Position numbers and translations under genes: made by a program. The notes beneath the pieces are model-generated. The model ran no database searches and was not told the origin of the DNA. It worked only from the letters and a program-made list of their open reading frames with translations. Shown here piece by piece: positions 36,138 to 45,179 of a DNA stretch of 64,000 bases; position 1 is the first letter of the stretch, and each line of letters opens with the position of its first letter. The DNA is from an uncultured Hyphomicrobiales bacterium (GTDB taxonomy: Bacteria; Pseudomonadota; Alphaproteobacteria; Rhizobiales; Beijerinckiaceae), in assembly GCA_903847605.1 (NCBI GenBank), contig CAINED010000076.1, positions 1 through 64,000 of the forward strand, written 5' to 3'.

Positions 36138-36563
36138 TCAATCGTCCGAGCGTGGCCGCGACTGACGGACGGCCTTGGTTACGCTGTGCTTCTTCTTGCT
36201 TTCGAGCCGGCGCTGTTTCGAGGCGAAGGTGGGCTTCGTCGCCTTTCGCGGCTTCGGCACATGGGTCGCGCTGCGGATCATGTCGAGGAGGCGCTCCAGC
36301 GCATCCGCGCGATTGCGTTCCTGCGTGCGGAAGCGGTCTGCGAAGACGACGATGACGCCGTCCTTGGTCATGCGCCGGCCGGCAATGGGGCCGAGCCGCT
36401 GGCGTACCGCTTCCGGCAGATTGCCGGACAGGGCTGCGTTGAAGCGCAGCTCGACGGCGGTGGCGACCTTGTTGACGTTCTGGCCGCCGGGGCCGGAGGC
36501 GCGCACGAAAGTTTCCACGATCTCGTCGTCGTCGAGCGAAATGGAACGCGTGACCGGTATCAT
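36138..36563 (-). CDS. arfB: Alternative ribosome-rescue factor / peptidyl-tRNA hydrolase ArfB
   Basis: 141 residues. The class-I release-factor catalytic motif GGQ is in FVRASGPGGQNVNKVATAV, and the C-terminal tail is short and highly basic (KPRKATKPTFASKQRRLESK), as needed to enter the empty mRNA channel of stalled ribosomes. It lacks the codon-recognition domain of RF1/RF2, and its size is standard. It hydrolyses peptidyl-tRNA on non-stop ribosomes. 18 bases separate it from the upstream Rieske ferredoxin gene on the same strand. Confidence 0.94.
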   Translation of the reverse strand: MIPVTRSISLDDDEIVETFVRASGPGGQNVNKVATAVELRFNAALSGNLPEAVRQRLGPIAGRRMTKDGVIVVFADRFRTQERNRADALERLLDMIRSATHVPKPRKATKPTFASKQRRLESKKKHSVTKAVRQSRPRSDD

Positions 36564-36581
36564 CGCCGCCCCCTTCGCATG

Positions 36582-36896
36582 TCAGAGGACCGCGAAAACG
36601 TCATCGCCCCGGACCTCTACCTTATAGGTGCGGATGGGGACGCTGCACGGCGGCTGGCGCGGCTCGCCGGTGGCGATGTGGAAGGAGCCGAAATGCATGG
36701 AGCATTCGATCTCGTCGCCGACGATCTCGCCTTCGCCGAGGCTGGAAAGGCCATGCGAGCAGCGGTCCTCGGTCGCGTAGAACGTGCCGTCCAGATTATA
36801 GACGGCGATATCTCCGTCATCGCGCACGATGCGGCGCGCCTCGCCGGGGGCAAGGTCATCGGTCTTGCAAAGAAAAAACAGGCTGGGTTCGGCCAC
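36582..36896 (-). CDS. Rieske-type non-haem ferredoxin
   Basis: 104-residue soluble [2Fe-2S] protein. Cluster ligands C-x-H in DRCSHGLSSL and C-x2-H in IECSMHFGSF. The size and the lack of a signal peptide match ferredoxin components of aromatic-ring dioxygenases (BphF/CarAc type) or stand-alone NirD-like proteins. No oxygenase subunit is adjacent; arfB follows and a CoxG-like gene precedes. It may pair with a distant oxygenase. Confidence 0.9.
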   Translation of the reverse strand: MAEPSLFFLCKTDDLAPGEARRIVRDDGDIAVYNLDGTFYATEDRCSHGLSSLGEGEIVGDEIECSMHFGSFHIATGEPRQPPCSVPIRTYKVEVRGDDVFAVL

Positions 36897-36984
36897 GCTT
36901 CACTCCGGCGGGTGCATCGTTCATGGAACGGCAGACATAGGCAGGGGCGGCCGGGAGAGCAAGCCGTCGGCGATTTGCGTCAGG

Positions 36985-37461
36985 TCATGCAGCGCCCGTA
37001 TCGAGCACGCCATACGCGCGCACGGTCTCTTCGAAGCGCGCGGTATAGTCGCGTAGCAGCCGCGCATTGTCCGTGGGCGCGAGCATCCGCACCAGTTTGA
37101 TGATGGCGGCGGGCGCTTCGACATTCACCTCAATGAAGACAGCCGTGCCTTCGGGGTGATCGTCGAGCTGGACGATGCCGGAGAAAGCGCCTGAGCCGAC
37201 GACGGGTTTGTAGCTGCCGCGCCGGAATTTCATGTAACTGCCGTCCACGCCCTCGGTCACCATGACCGTCCCCTTGAACGTGCGCGTGAGGGGGCCGACC
37301 TTGTATTTCGCAATAACGCGATAGCGATAATCCGTATCGAGGACGAGTTCCTCGCAGCCCTCGACGCAGCGCTTGAGGATCGCCGGATCGAGCATGTTGC
37401 GAAAGACCACCGCACGCGGCAGGCGCACGACGGCGCGGTGGGAAAATGTTTCGGTTGCCAT
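36985..37461 (-). CDS. CoxG-like SRPBCC protein
   Basis: 158 residues with the START/SRPBCC helix-grip pattern: RLPRAVVFRNMLDPAILKRC, then CEELV and YRVIAKYKVGPLTRTFKG, beta strands and a long C-terminal helix (NARLLRDYTARFEETVRAY). CoxG-like proteins bind hydrophobic ligands or help membrane recruitment of CO dehydrogenase, but no cox genes are present, so only the fold assignment is firm. Probably cotranscribed with the Rieske ferredoxin and arfB. Confidence 0.75.
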   Translation of the reverse strand: MATETFSHRAVVRLPRAVVFRNMLDPAILKRCVEGCEELVLDTDYRYRVIAKYKVGPLTRTFKGTVMVTEGVDGSYMKFRRGSYKPVVGSGAFSGIVQLDDHPEGTAVFIEVNVEAPAAIIKLVRMLAPTDNARLLRDYTARFEETVRAYGVLDTGAA

Positions 37462-37570
37462 GAAGTGGCCGTGACAGGACTGGTTGGGCGGAACGGAAAT
37501 CCGATCCGCAACGAACTGTCATTTTTGTTCGGTCTTGTCGAGAGCGCGCCTCGGGGCGCGCGCCCAACGG

Positions 37571-38908
37571 TCAGCGGCGCGCGCGCGTATAGCCGACAGG
37601 ATCGATGAGCGCGCCCTTCTCCAGCCTGATGCGCCGCATGTCGGCGAAAGCATCGTGCGGGACGAGAATGGCGACGACATCCGCCTTCGCGACGGCCTCC
37701 TCCAGCGCCGTGAGACGAACGCCCGCGAGGCCTGCGAGTTCGCGCGGCAACGACGTCACATGCGGCTCCACAACCTGAAGATTGCTAAAACCCGCATGCG
37801 CGAGTTCGCGCACGATCTCGACAGCCGGGCTCTCGCGCAGATCGTCGACATTCGGCTTGTAGGCAAGGCCGAGCAGGGCGATGCGCGCGCTCTTGTCGCC
37901 GCCTGCCGCTTCCTCGATCTGTTCGACGACGCGCATCGGCTTGCGATCGTTCACCTCGCGCGCCGTGCGGATGAGCGGTGTGATCTCCGGCGCCATCTCA
38001 TGGATGAACCAGGGATCGACGGGAATGCAGTGACCGCCGACGCCGGCGCCGGGCGCGAGAATGTTCACCCGCGGATGCAGGTTGGCGATGTCGATGACTT
38101 CCCAGACATCGACATTGATCTGCTCGCAGAGCATCGACAGCTCGTTGGCGAAGGCGATGTTCACGTCGCGGAAGGAATTCTCGGCGAGCTTCGACAGTTC
38201 TGCCGCGCGGGCATCCGTGACGCGCAGAACGCCGGTGACGAAGCGCGCATAGAATTCGCGCGCCTTTTCGGCGCTGCGGCGATCGAGGCCGCCGACCGTG
38301 CGGGAGTTTTCGATGAGCTCCCTGATGGCGGCGCCGGGCAATACGCGTTCAGGGCAATAGGCCATCATCACGTCGGAACGGCCGGGCGTTTTGAGCGGGA
38401 AGGTGAGATCGGGCCTCAGTTCGGCGAGAATCTCGGCCGCCTTTTCGGTGGTGCCGACAGGCGATGTCGATTCGATCACGACGAGATTGCCTGATGTCAG
38501 CACAGGCGCAATCGAGCGAATGGCGCTGAATACATAACTCACATCCGCCTTCTTGTTTTCGTCGATCGGCGTCGGCACGGCGATGATGAAGACATGCGCA
38601 GGCTGCGGCGTCAGCGAGGCGCGCAGATAGCCGTCCTGGCTGCCGTTGCGTACCATCCCTTCGAGGCTTGGCTCGAAGGCCGGCGCAACGCCTGCATTCA
38701 CATTGTCGACGACTTCGTTGCGGATATCGACGCCAGAGACTTTCATCTTCTTGTCGGCGAGGATGGCGGCGAGCGGCAGACCGACATAGCCAAGACCGAT
38801 GATGGAGACATCGGCGATACCGGTTGTTGCAAAAGGTGCGGGCACGGCCTTGAGAGGTGTGGCAGCACGGCGGGTAACGGGAGAAGTCGTAACGGTAGCA
38901 AGCGTCAT
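37571..38908 (-). CDS. wecC: UDP-N-acetyl-D-mannosamine dehydrogenase / nucleotide-sugar dehydrogenase
   Basis: 445 residues of the UDP-glucose/GDP-mannose dehydrogenase family. NAD site VSIIGLGYVGLPLAAIL, catalytic Lys/Asn region ELSKLAENSFRDVNIAFANE and nucleophilic Cys in GAGVGGHCIPVDPWF; C-terminal domain LGLAYKPNVDDLRESPAVE. The wecB gene 33 bases upstream indicates the substrate UDP-ManNAc, oxidised twice to UDP-ManNAcA. A 25-residue N-terminal extension (TTSPVTRRAATPLKAV) precedes the Rossmann fold. Product would feed a capsule, O-antigen or enterobacterial-common-antigen-like glycan. Confidence 0.92.
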   Translation of the reverse strand: MTLATVTTSPVTRRAATPLKAVPAPFATTGIADVSIIGLGYVGLPLAAILADKKMKVSGVDIRNEVVDNVNAGVAPAFEPSLEGMVRNGSQDGYLRASLTPQPAHVFIIAVPTPIDENKKADVSYVFSAIRSIAPVLTSGNLVVIESTSPVGTTEKAAEILAELRPDLTFPLKTPGRSDVMMAYCPERVLPGAAIRELIENSRTVGGLDRRSAEKAREFYARFVTGVLRVTDARAAELSKLAENSFRDVNIAFANELSMLCEQINVDVWEVIDIANLHPRVNILAPGAGVGGHCIPVDPWFIHEMAPEITPLIRTAREVNDRKPMRVVEQIEEAAGGDKSARIALLGLAYKPNVDDLRESPAVEIVRELAHAGFSNLQVVEPHVTSLPRELAGLAGVRLTALEEAVAKADVVAILVPHDAFADMRRIRLEKGALIDPVGYTRARR

Positions 38909-38941
38909 GATTGGCCTCGATCGAGCTTGTGTTGAAAGGGA

Positions 38942-40111
38942 TTATTCGGCGGCGACTTTGAAAGACGTAGCGGGCATAAACTGCGCTTCCGGCGCGATGG
39001 CGCCCTGGCGCAACGCGGCGACGATGCGCGCGCAGGCCTTGCCGTCGCCGTAGGGGTTTTGCGCACGGGCAAATCGGCCATAGAGAGCGGCGTCGTCCAG
39101 AATGCGCGTCGTATTCGCATAGATCGCTTGCGCGCTGGTGCCGACGATGGCGACCGTGCCGGCGGCAACCGCTTCGGGACGCTCCGTCGTATCGCGCATC
39201 ACGAGCACGGGCTTGCCGAGCGCCGGGGCTTCTTCCTGCACGCCGCCGGAATCCGTCAGGATCATGTGCGCGCGGTCCATGAGATAGACGAAGGGCAGAT
39301 AGTCGAGCGGTTCGATGAGATGGACATTGCGCAATCCCGACAAAGCTTCCTCGACCGGACGCTTGATGTTGGGATTGGGATGCACGGGATAGACGATCTC
39401 GACATCGTCACGCTGCGCAAGGCGCTTCAGCGCGCTGGCGATGTTGACGATGCCCTCGCCGAAACTTTCGCGGCGATGGGCGGTGACGAGAATAAGCCTG
39501 CGGCTTGAGTCGAACCCGGCAAACTTTTTCTCGAACGATGCGCGCAGAGCCGGTTCCTTCACCTTCTGCGAGGCGATGTGAAGCGCGTCGATGACCGTAT
39601 TGCCCGTCACGGCAATCCGCGAATTGTCGATACTCTCGGACAGGAGATTCTGGCGCGAGGAAGCGGTCGGTGCGAAGAGCAGACTGGAAATCCTGTCCAC
39701 CACGCAGCGGTTCATCTCTTCCGGCCAGGGCGAATCCATGTTGCCAGTGCGCAGGCCCGCCTCGACATGGCCGACAGGCACGCGTGCGTAAAAGGCGGCC
39801 ATGGCGGCGGCCATGGACGTCGTTGTATCGCCGTGAACGAGCACGTAATCCGGCTTTTCATCGGCGATGACGCCCTGCAGGCCCTCGAGCACGGCTGTCA
39901 TGATGGTCGTCAGCGTCTGGTTGGGACGCATGATGGAAAGGTCATGGTCGGGCACGATGCCGAAGACATCGAGAACCTGGTCCAGCATTTCCCTATGCTG
40001 TCCGGTCACGCAGACCCTGGATTCGAAATCTTCCTGCGCCGCCAGCATTTGAACCAGTGGCGCCATCTTGATGCCTTCGGGTCTTGTCCCGAATATGGAC
40101 AAAATCCTCAT
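38942..40111 (-). CDS. wecB: UDP-N-acetylglucosamine 2-epimerase (non-hydrolysing)
   Basis: 389 residues. Start motif MRILSIFGTRPEGIKMAPL, substrate-binding HVEAGLRTGNM, and the catalytic/UDP-binding region LTDSGGVQEEAPALGKP with RDTTERPEAV are all present. It converts UDP-GlcNAc to UDP-ManNAc for the adjacent dehydrogenase. The ATG at 40111 is the classical start; an in-frame ATG 20 codons upstream would add sequence without homology. The 194-base upstream gap shows no recognised promoter. Confidence 0.95.
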   Translation of the reverse strand: MRILSIFGTRPEGIKMAPLVQMLAAQEDFESRVCVTGQHREMLDQVLDVFGIVPDHDLSIMRPNQTLTTIMTAVLEGLQGVIADEKPDYVLVHGDTTTSMAAAMAAFYARVPVGHVEAGLRTGNMDSPWPEEMNRCVVDRISSLLFAPTASSRQNLLSESIDNSRIAVTGNTVIDALHIASQKVKEPALRASFEKKFAGFDSSRRLILVTAHRRESFGEGIVNIASALKRLAQRDDVEIVYPVHPNPNIKRPVEEALSGLRNVHLIEPLDYLPFVYLMDRAHMILTDSGGVQEEAPALGKPVLVMRDTTERPEAVAAGTVAIVGTSAQAIYANTTRILDDAALYGRFARAQNPYGDGKACARIVAALRQGAIAPEAQFMPATSFKVAAE

Positions 40112-40305
40112 TTGAAACACCTCATTCCCGGTTACGGCTCGTAAGGCCCGCTCGCGGAATGAAGGCTGCAAATCTGGTTCCGTTCGTAATTGAAAAAGTC
40201 ACTTACTCGTGCGGCTGTCGATGGAGGGCGCTCGGGCGCACACGAAGGGCCTGCGAGCAGGCCGCACGTCATGGCTAACGAAGGGTTAAAGGGATTGGTA
40301 AGCTT

Positions 40306-42450
40306 TCAGCGCCGCAGGACGATCAGCCCGTCGAGCGCTGCGCCGCCTTGCACACCGACAAGGAAGGGATTGATGTCGACGCTGTCGATGAGGTCGCCGC
40401 AATCTTCAATAAGATGTGACAGGCCGACGATCGTCGTGGCGAGAACATTCCGGTCCAGCGCCGGCTTGCCGCGATAGCCTTGAGTCAATCGTCCGGCGCG
40501 CGTGCGGTCGATCAGCGCCAGCGCCTTTTGGCGATCAAGCCCCGGCGCGGACAATGCTGAATCGCGCATTATCTCAAGATTGACACCGCCGCTGCCGAAA
40601 AGGATCACGTGGCCGACTTCCGGATCGCGCGCTGCGCCGATGACGCATTCGAGTTCGCCGCGATACATTTCAGCGACCAGCACGCCGTCCATTACGGGAC
40701 GGTCCTTGAGCGCCGCGACCGCGCCGGAGATTTTTGCAAAGGCGGCGCGCATCTCCGCTTCGTTCTTCAGATTGACGATGACTCCGCCGATATCCGACTT
40801 GTGCGGCAGGGCTGCGCTGACGACCTTTGCAACGACCGGATAGCCGATGCGATTGGCGGCGGCAGCGGCTTCATCGGCGCTCCGCGCAAGCTCTTCGCGC
40901 GGCGTCGCTATGCCGTAAAGCGAAAGCACGCGTTTCGATGTGACTTCGTCAAGCGTTGCAGGGCCGGCTTTTCGCAAGGCTTCTTCGAGTATGGCGCGCG
41001 CCTGCGCATTTCGAGGACGGGCGGCAGTCGAGAGCGCTTGCCCATTCTTCACGTAGTCCGTGATCGCGCGCATGGTGCGCAGGATGCGATCGGGCTCCTG
41101 CAGGAAGGTGAGGTTGGGCAATTGAGCACGCAGGTTGCGGCTGTAGTCGTTTTGCCCATAGGAAATCATGCTGATGAAGACTATGGGCTTGCCTGCCTTC
41201 GGCGCGAGTTCGTTGACGGCCCGCAGATTGGCTTCCTTGCGTTCCGAGCCCGGCCAGCGCGGCACTTCCTCTTGCAGCATGACGATGTCGATGTCGGGAT
41301 CGTCGACCAGCGTCTGCACGCAGTCCATATAGGCCTTGTTGCTGCTCAGCGCCGTGAAGCCAGCATCGAGCGGATTGCCGAGGATCGTGCCGACGCCGAG
41401 GATATTGTCGAGCCTTTCGCGGGTTGCTTCGCTGAGCGCTGGAAACTTGAGGCCGCTGAGTTCGGCGCAATCGAGCAACAATCCGCGAAAGCCGCCTGAA
41501 AACGTCATGGCGCTGATGCGGTCGCCTTTCGGCAAGGGCGCATGCGCGAGATATTCGACGGTCTCCACGAGATCGTCGAGATTGCGTACGCGCAGAGCAC
41601 CCGCAGCGCCTGCTACGGCATCGAAAGCGTCGAGCGCGCCGGCGAGCGCGCCGGTATGCGCTGCGGCCGCCTCGCGCCCTTCGCTGGACGCGCCGAGTTT
41701 CATCACAACGACTGGCTTGCCTGCAGCGCGTGCGCGGCGGCAGGCCGCCAGAAAGGCCTCTGGAGCGCGTATCGATTCGAGGTAACAGACGAGCGCCTTG
41801 ATGTGCGGCTGTTGCGCGAAATAGTCGATGTAGTCGGCGCTGTTGAGACCGGTTTCGTTGCCGCTGGTGACGAAGGCCGAGGCGACGAGGCCGCGTTCTT
41901 CCAACCCGCGCTTGATCGCCATGACGATCCCGCCGGACTGGCCGAAGAGCGCGACTGGGCCTTCGATGAAATTATGCGGGCGATCGTCCGTCAGCGTGAA
42001 GAATTTCGATGATGAGTTGAAATTGCCCATGCAGTTCGGGCCGCAGACCGCAAGTCCCGTTTCGGCGATCGCCTGCGCGAGCTCGCGGCCGAGCGCTGCG
42101 CCTTCCTCGCCGGGCGCCTCGTCGAAGCCGGAACTGAGAATGTTGGCGCTGCGCGCGCCGGCTTTCGCGCCATCGCGCAATGTTGCAGCAACGAATTTTG
42201 CGGGCACGACGACAAGAAGATGGTCGGGCTTTTCAGGCAGATCGGCGAAGCTGCGATAGCATTTCTCGCCCCAGATCTCGTCGCGCGTCGGATTGTAGGG
42301 AAAAATCTTTCCCTCAAATCCATATTGGCGAAGATTGCGCGCCGCGCGTTCGGCCCAGTTGCCGGGCCTGTCGCTTGCCCCGACGATCACGACATTGCGC
42401 GGGTTGAGAAGGGCGTGGACCTTGCCCGGCGACGTCGTTTCAGCGCTCAT
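40306..42450 (-). CDS. ADP-forming acyl-CoA synthetase (acetate-CoA ligase family)
   Basis: 714-residue single-chain NDP-forming acyl-CoA synthetase. Domain order: CoA-binding Rossmann domain (NVVIVGASDRPGNWAERAA), ligase CoA domain with the phosphorylated His in AAAAHTGALAGAL, and C-terminal ATP-grasp (KRVLSLYGIATPREELARS, IGYPVVAKVVSAALPHKSDI). It activates a carboxylic acid to its CoA ester with ATP giving ADP. The hydroxycinnamoyl-CoA-hydratase-like gene three genes upstream suggests an aryl-propenoate or related acid as substrate; the family also includes acetyl-, pimeloyl- and feruloyl-CoA synthetases. 13 bases from the ABC permease gene. Confidence 0.88.
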   Translation of the reverse strand: MSAETTSPGKVHALLNPRNVVIVGASDRPGNWAERAARNLRQYGFEGKIFPYNPTRDEIWGEKCYRSFADLPEKPDHLLVVVPAKFVAATLRDGAKAGARSANILSSGFDEAPGEEGAALGRELAQAIAETGLAVCGPNCMGNFNSSSKFFTLTDDRPHNFIEGPVALFGQSGGIVMAIKRGLEERGLVASAFVTSGNETGLNSADYIDYFAQQPHIKALVCYLESIRAPEAFLAACRRARAAGKPVVVMKLGASSEGREAAAAHTGALAGALDAFDAVAGAAGALRVRNLDDLVETVEYLAHAPLPKGDRISAMTFSGGFRGLLLDCAELSGLKFPALSEATRERLDNILGVGTILGNPLDAGFTALSSNKAYMDCVQTLVDDPDIDIVMLQEEVPRWPGSERKEANLRAVNELAPKAGKPIVFISMISYGQNDYSRNLRAQLPNLTFLQEPDRILRTMRAITDYVKNGQALSTAARPRNAQARAILEEALRKAGPATLDEVTSKRVLSLYGIATPREELARSADEAAAAANRIGYPVVAKVVSAALPHKSDIGGVIVNLKNEAEMRAAFAKISGAVAALKDRPVMDGVLVAEMYRGELECVIGAARDPEVGHVILFGSGGVNLEIMRDSALSAPGLDRQKALALIDRTRAGRLTQGYRGKPALDRNVLATTIVGLSHLIEDCGDLIDSVDINPFLVGVQGGAALDGLIVLRR

Positions 42451-42463
42451 GGATCATCCGCAA

Positions 42464-44215
42464 TCAGGAACCATACATGCCCGTGCCGGCGCGGCGGGCG
42501 ACGAAATAGAAGAGAAGCGCGATGACCGTCATCATCAGGCTCCATACGAGGCCAAGGGCGGCGAGTTCCGGCCCTTGGCCGTTGCCCCAAAGATCGAACA
42601 TCGCCACAGCCATCGTCTGCGAACTTGGTCCGGCGAGCAGAACAGGAAGCGACAGGACGCGCGTCGACAAGAGGAAGATAAAGAGCCAGCCCGCGATGAC
42701 CGATGGCGCAAGCAGGGGCACGACGATACGGCGCAACACGGTGATCTGCCCGGCGCCAGCGACCGCCGCGCTTTCCTCCAGTTCGCGATGAACCTGCAAC
42801 ATGCCGGCGTAAGAATATCGCACGCCATAGGGCATGTAGTTGATGACGAAGGCCCAGACGATGATCCAGATGGTGCCGTAGAGACCGAGCGGCACATTTA
42901 GAAAGAGCTGCATCACGCCGACGCCAAGCACGATGCCCGGAAAGACGAGGGGCGTCGTTGCGAGCTGGTCGAGCACGCGCGCGCCGGGCGCCTTGCGCAC
43001 GGAGAGCCACGCGACGACAGCGGCGAGCAGCATGGTGAAGGTCGCGGCGCAAAGCGCGATGATGAATGTGTTGATGACGAGATCGAAATTGCGGGTCGCC
43101 GCAAAGATGACTTCATAGTTCTTGAAGGACATCAGCTTGAACGACGTCGCCCGGAATGTCTCGAACGGGATAAGCGACGTCCAAACGAGCACGGCGAGCG
43201 GCATCACGATCATCACGAAGAAATAAAAGAAAACGAGGCAGCCTGCCGGGATGCGCCACAGGCCCAGTTCGAACTCGCGCGGACGGAAGCTCTTGCCCGT
43301 GATGGTCGCAAACCTTTCGGCGTTGCGCGTCATGCGGCCGTAAAAATAGAGCAGCACCGAAACGACGCCCAGCAGCACGACGGAGAGCGCGCTCGCCGTC
43401 CCGAGATCTGGCGGATTGGTGCGATGCATGAGGTCGTAGATATCCGTCGTCAGCACATGCACGCGGCCGGGGGTTCCAACGAGCGCGGGCACTTCGAAGG
43501 CTTCCACCGTGCGGATGAAGACGAGCATCATCAGCGCAAGGATGGAGGGCAGCGACAGGCGGAATGTGATGCGCCGGATGGTGGACCACGAACTCGCGCC
43601 GCTCATCTTGGCGGCCTCCTCGAGCTCGGGATTGAAATTGCGCAATGTGCCACCGAGCAGAAGGAAAACAAGCGGCGACCACAGCAGCGCCTCGATCAGC
43701 ACCATGCCGGACATGCCGTAGACGTTAATGAGATTGTCGGTCCCGCCCGTCAGCATCTTCCACCAGGTGTTGAGCGGACCGGAGCGGCTGAGCAACATCA
43801 GCCATGCCGTGGTGTAGAGAACGAAGGGCGTGCCGAGCGACAGAATAGTCGTGAAGTAGGCCAGCCTCTTGAACGGCGCGTTGGTGCGCTCGACGATCCA
43901 CGCGACGACGCCGCCGATCAACAGGGCGAAGATCGCGCTGAGAACGGCGAAGACGACAGAGTTCCAGGCGCTGAGAAGGATGCCGCGCTGGTTCGCCAGC
44001 GTGCTGAAGGCTTCGAGCGAGTAATAGGTCGTGCCGTCCTTCGCCGTCGCGGTGATCGCGCCCTTCACTAGAAAGACCAGCGGCGGCAGCACGAGCACCG
44101 CCAGCAGGATTGTGGCGACCAGAACGAATGCGCCTTTGTCGCTGCTGAAAATATTCAGCAGCGAACGGGGCAGCCGTGTCCGTGGCAGTGTGGCTGTACC
44201 GGCGTCAGCGGACAT
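42464..44215 (-). CDS. Iron(III)/polyamine-type ABC transporter permease, two-domain
   Basis: 583 residues with about 12 membrane helices and two EAA loops (ELEEAAKMSGASSWSTIRR and ELEESAAVAGAGQITVLRR), the duplicated arrangement of FbpB/ThiP-like permeases that form the whole channel. Such systems import Fe3+, thiamine or 2-aminoethylphosphonate with a binding protein and an ATPase. Neither partner lies next to it: it is sandwiched between acyl-CoA synthetase and enoyl-CoA hydratase genes on the same strand, which suggests an organic-acid substrate, or partners encoded elsewhere. Confidence 0.88.
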   Translation of the reverse strand: MSADAGTATLPRTRLPRSLLNIFSSDKGAFVLVATILLAVLVLPPLVFLVKGAITATAKDGTTYYSLEAFSTLANQRGILLSAWNSVVFAVLSAIFALLIGGVVAWIVERTNAPFKRLAYFTTILSLGTPFVLYTTAWLMLLSRSGPLNTWWKMLTGGTDNLINVYGMSGMVLIEALLWSPLVFLLLGGTLRNFNPELEEAAKMSGASSWSTIRRITFRLSLPSILALMMLVFIRTVEAFEVPALVGTPGRVHVLTTDIYDLMHRTNPPDLGTASALSVVLLGVVSVLLYFYGRMTRNAERFATITGKSFRPREFELGLWRIPAGCLVFFYFFVMIVMPLAVLVWTSLIPFETFRATSFKLMSFKNYEVIFAATRNFDLVINTFIIALCAATFTMLLAAVVAWLSVRKAPGARVLDQLATTPLVFPGIVLGVGVMQLFLNVPLGLYGTIWIIVWAFVINYMPYGVRYSYAGMLQVHRELEESAAVAGAGQITVLRRIVVPLLAPSVIAGWLFIFLLSTRVLSLPVLLAGPSSQTMAVAMFDLWGNGQGPELAALGLVWSLMMTVIALLFYFVARRAGTGMYGS

Positions 44216-44248
44216 GACGGACCTCCCTTCCCGTCTTGTGCCGTGCGA

Positions 44249-45082
44249 TCAGGCGTTTTCGCGCTTGAAGGTTCCCAGACCCGGCTTGAACACCTTTTCG
44301 TCGAGGAACTGCTTCATCGCCTTTTCGCGCCCGCCTTCGGGATCCTGATGCTTGAGCGCGTCGCTCTTGCAGTTGAGATAATCGAGCGCTTGATCCTTGG
44401 TCATGCGGCGCACGCTGCGCAGGGCTTCCTTGGTGTAGCGCACGGCGGCCGGGCTCTTGGCCTCCAGGCTGCGGGCGAGTTCCATCACGGTGTCGCGCAG
44501 TTTGTCGTTCGGTACGGACTTGTTGACGAACTTCATGCCGGCGGCTTCCTTGCCGCTGAAGCGCTCGCCGGTGACGGAATAATAGATCGCGTCGCGATAG
44601 CCCATCACTTCCGTCACGGCCCAGGCCACGAGGCCGCCGGGGATGATGCCCCAGTTCACTTCGGAAAGACCGAAGCTCGCATCCTCCGCCGCAATCGCGA
44701 AGTCGCAGGCGATGACCGGGGTGAAGCCGCCGCCGAAGCAATAGCCGTGCACCATGGCGATGGTGGGCTTCGGGAAAGCGGAGAGCTTGTTCCAGCGCCA
44801 TTCGTGCGCGGCGCGGCGGGCCCTCGTGCGCGCCTTCGGATTATTCTCGGTTTCGCGGAAATAGAGCTTCAGATCCTGCCCCGCGCAGAAGTGGCCGCCC
44901 GCGCCCGTGACGACGACGACGCGGGTCTGCTCGTCTTCCTCGGCCCAGTCCAGCGCCTCGCACATGTCGAGATGCAGCTGCGGGCTCATCGCATTGCGCT
45001 TTTCCGGACGATTGAGAATGATGAAGCTCGTCGCGCCGTCGCGCTCGATCTTCACGGTCTCAAGAGAAATGATATCGGACAT
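44249..45082 (-). CDS. Enoyl-CoA hydratase, hydroxycinnamoyl-CoA hydratase/lyase-like
   Basis: 277-residue crotonase-fold enzyme, aligning without gaps over most of its length to Pseudomonas HCHL as I recall it: FIILNRPEKRNAMSP, DLKLYFRE, WRWNKLSAFPKPTIAMVHGY, CFGGGFTP and the end EGGREKAMKQFLDEK. Glu equivalent to HCHL Glu143 is kept (LSEVNWGI), and Tyr75 is kept, but Ser123 is Thr and Tyr239, which holds the substrate phenol, is Asn (DYLNCK). Thus a hydratase or hydratase/lyase for a related non-phenolic or altered acyl-CoA is likely. The ATG at 45082 follows GGGAGG; an upstream ATG would add 13 unrelated residues. Confidence 0.88.
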   Translation of the reverse strand: MSDIISLETVKIERDGATSFIILNRPEKRNAMSPQLHLDMCEALDWAEEDEQTRVVVVTGAGGHFCAGQDLKLYFRETENNPKARTRARRAAHEWRWNKLSAFPKPTIAMVHGYCFGGGFTPVIACDFAIAAEDASFGLSEVNWGIIPGGLVAWAVTEVMGYRDAIYYSVTGERFSGKEAAGMKFVNKSVPNDKLRDTVMELARSLEAKSPAAVRYTKEALRSVRRMTKDQALDYLNCKSDALKHQDPEGGREKAMKQFLDEKVFKPGLGTFKRENA

Positions 45083-45179
45083 TTTAGCCTCCCTTGTTTT
45101 GTTGTTTTGCGGGCGCTGCATCGGCAGCGCCCTTGATCACAGTCGAACTCTCTAGCCGGCTCCTGTCAAGCCGTCGACA

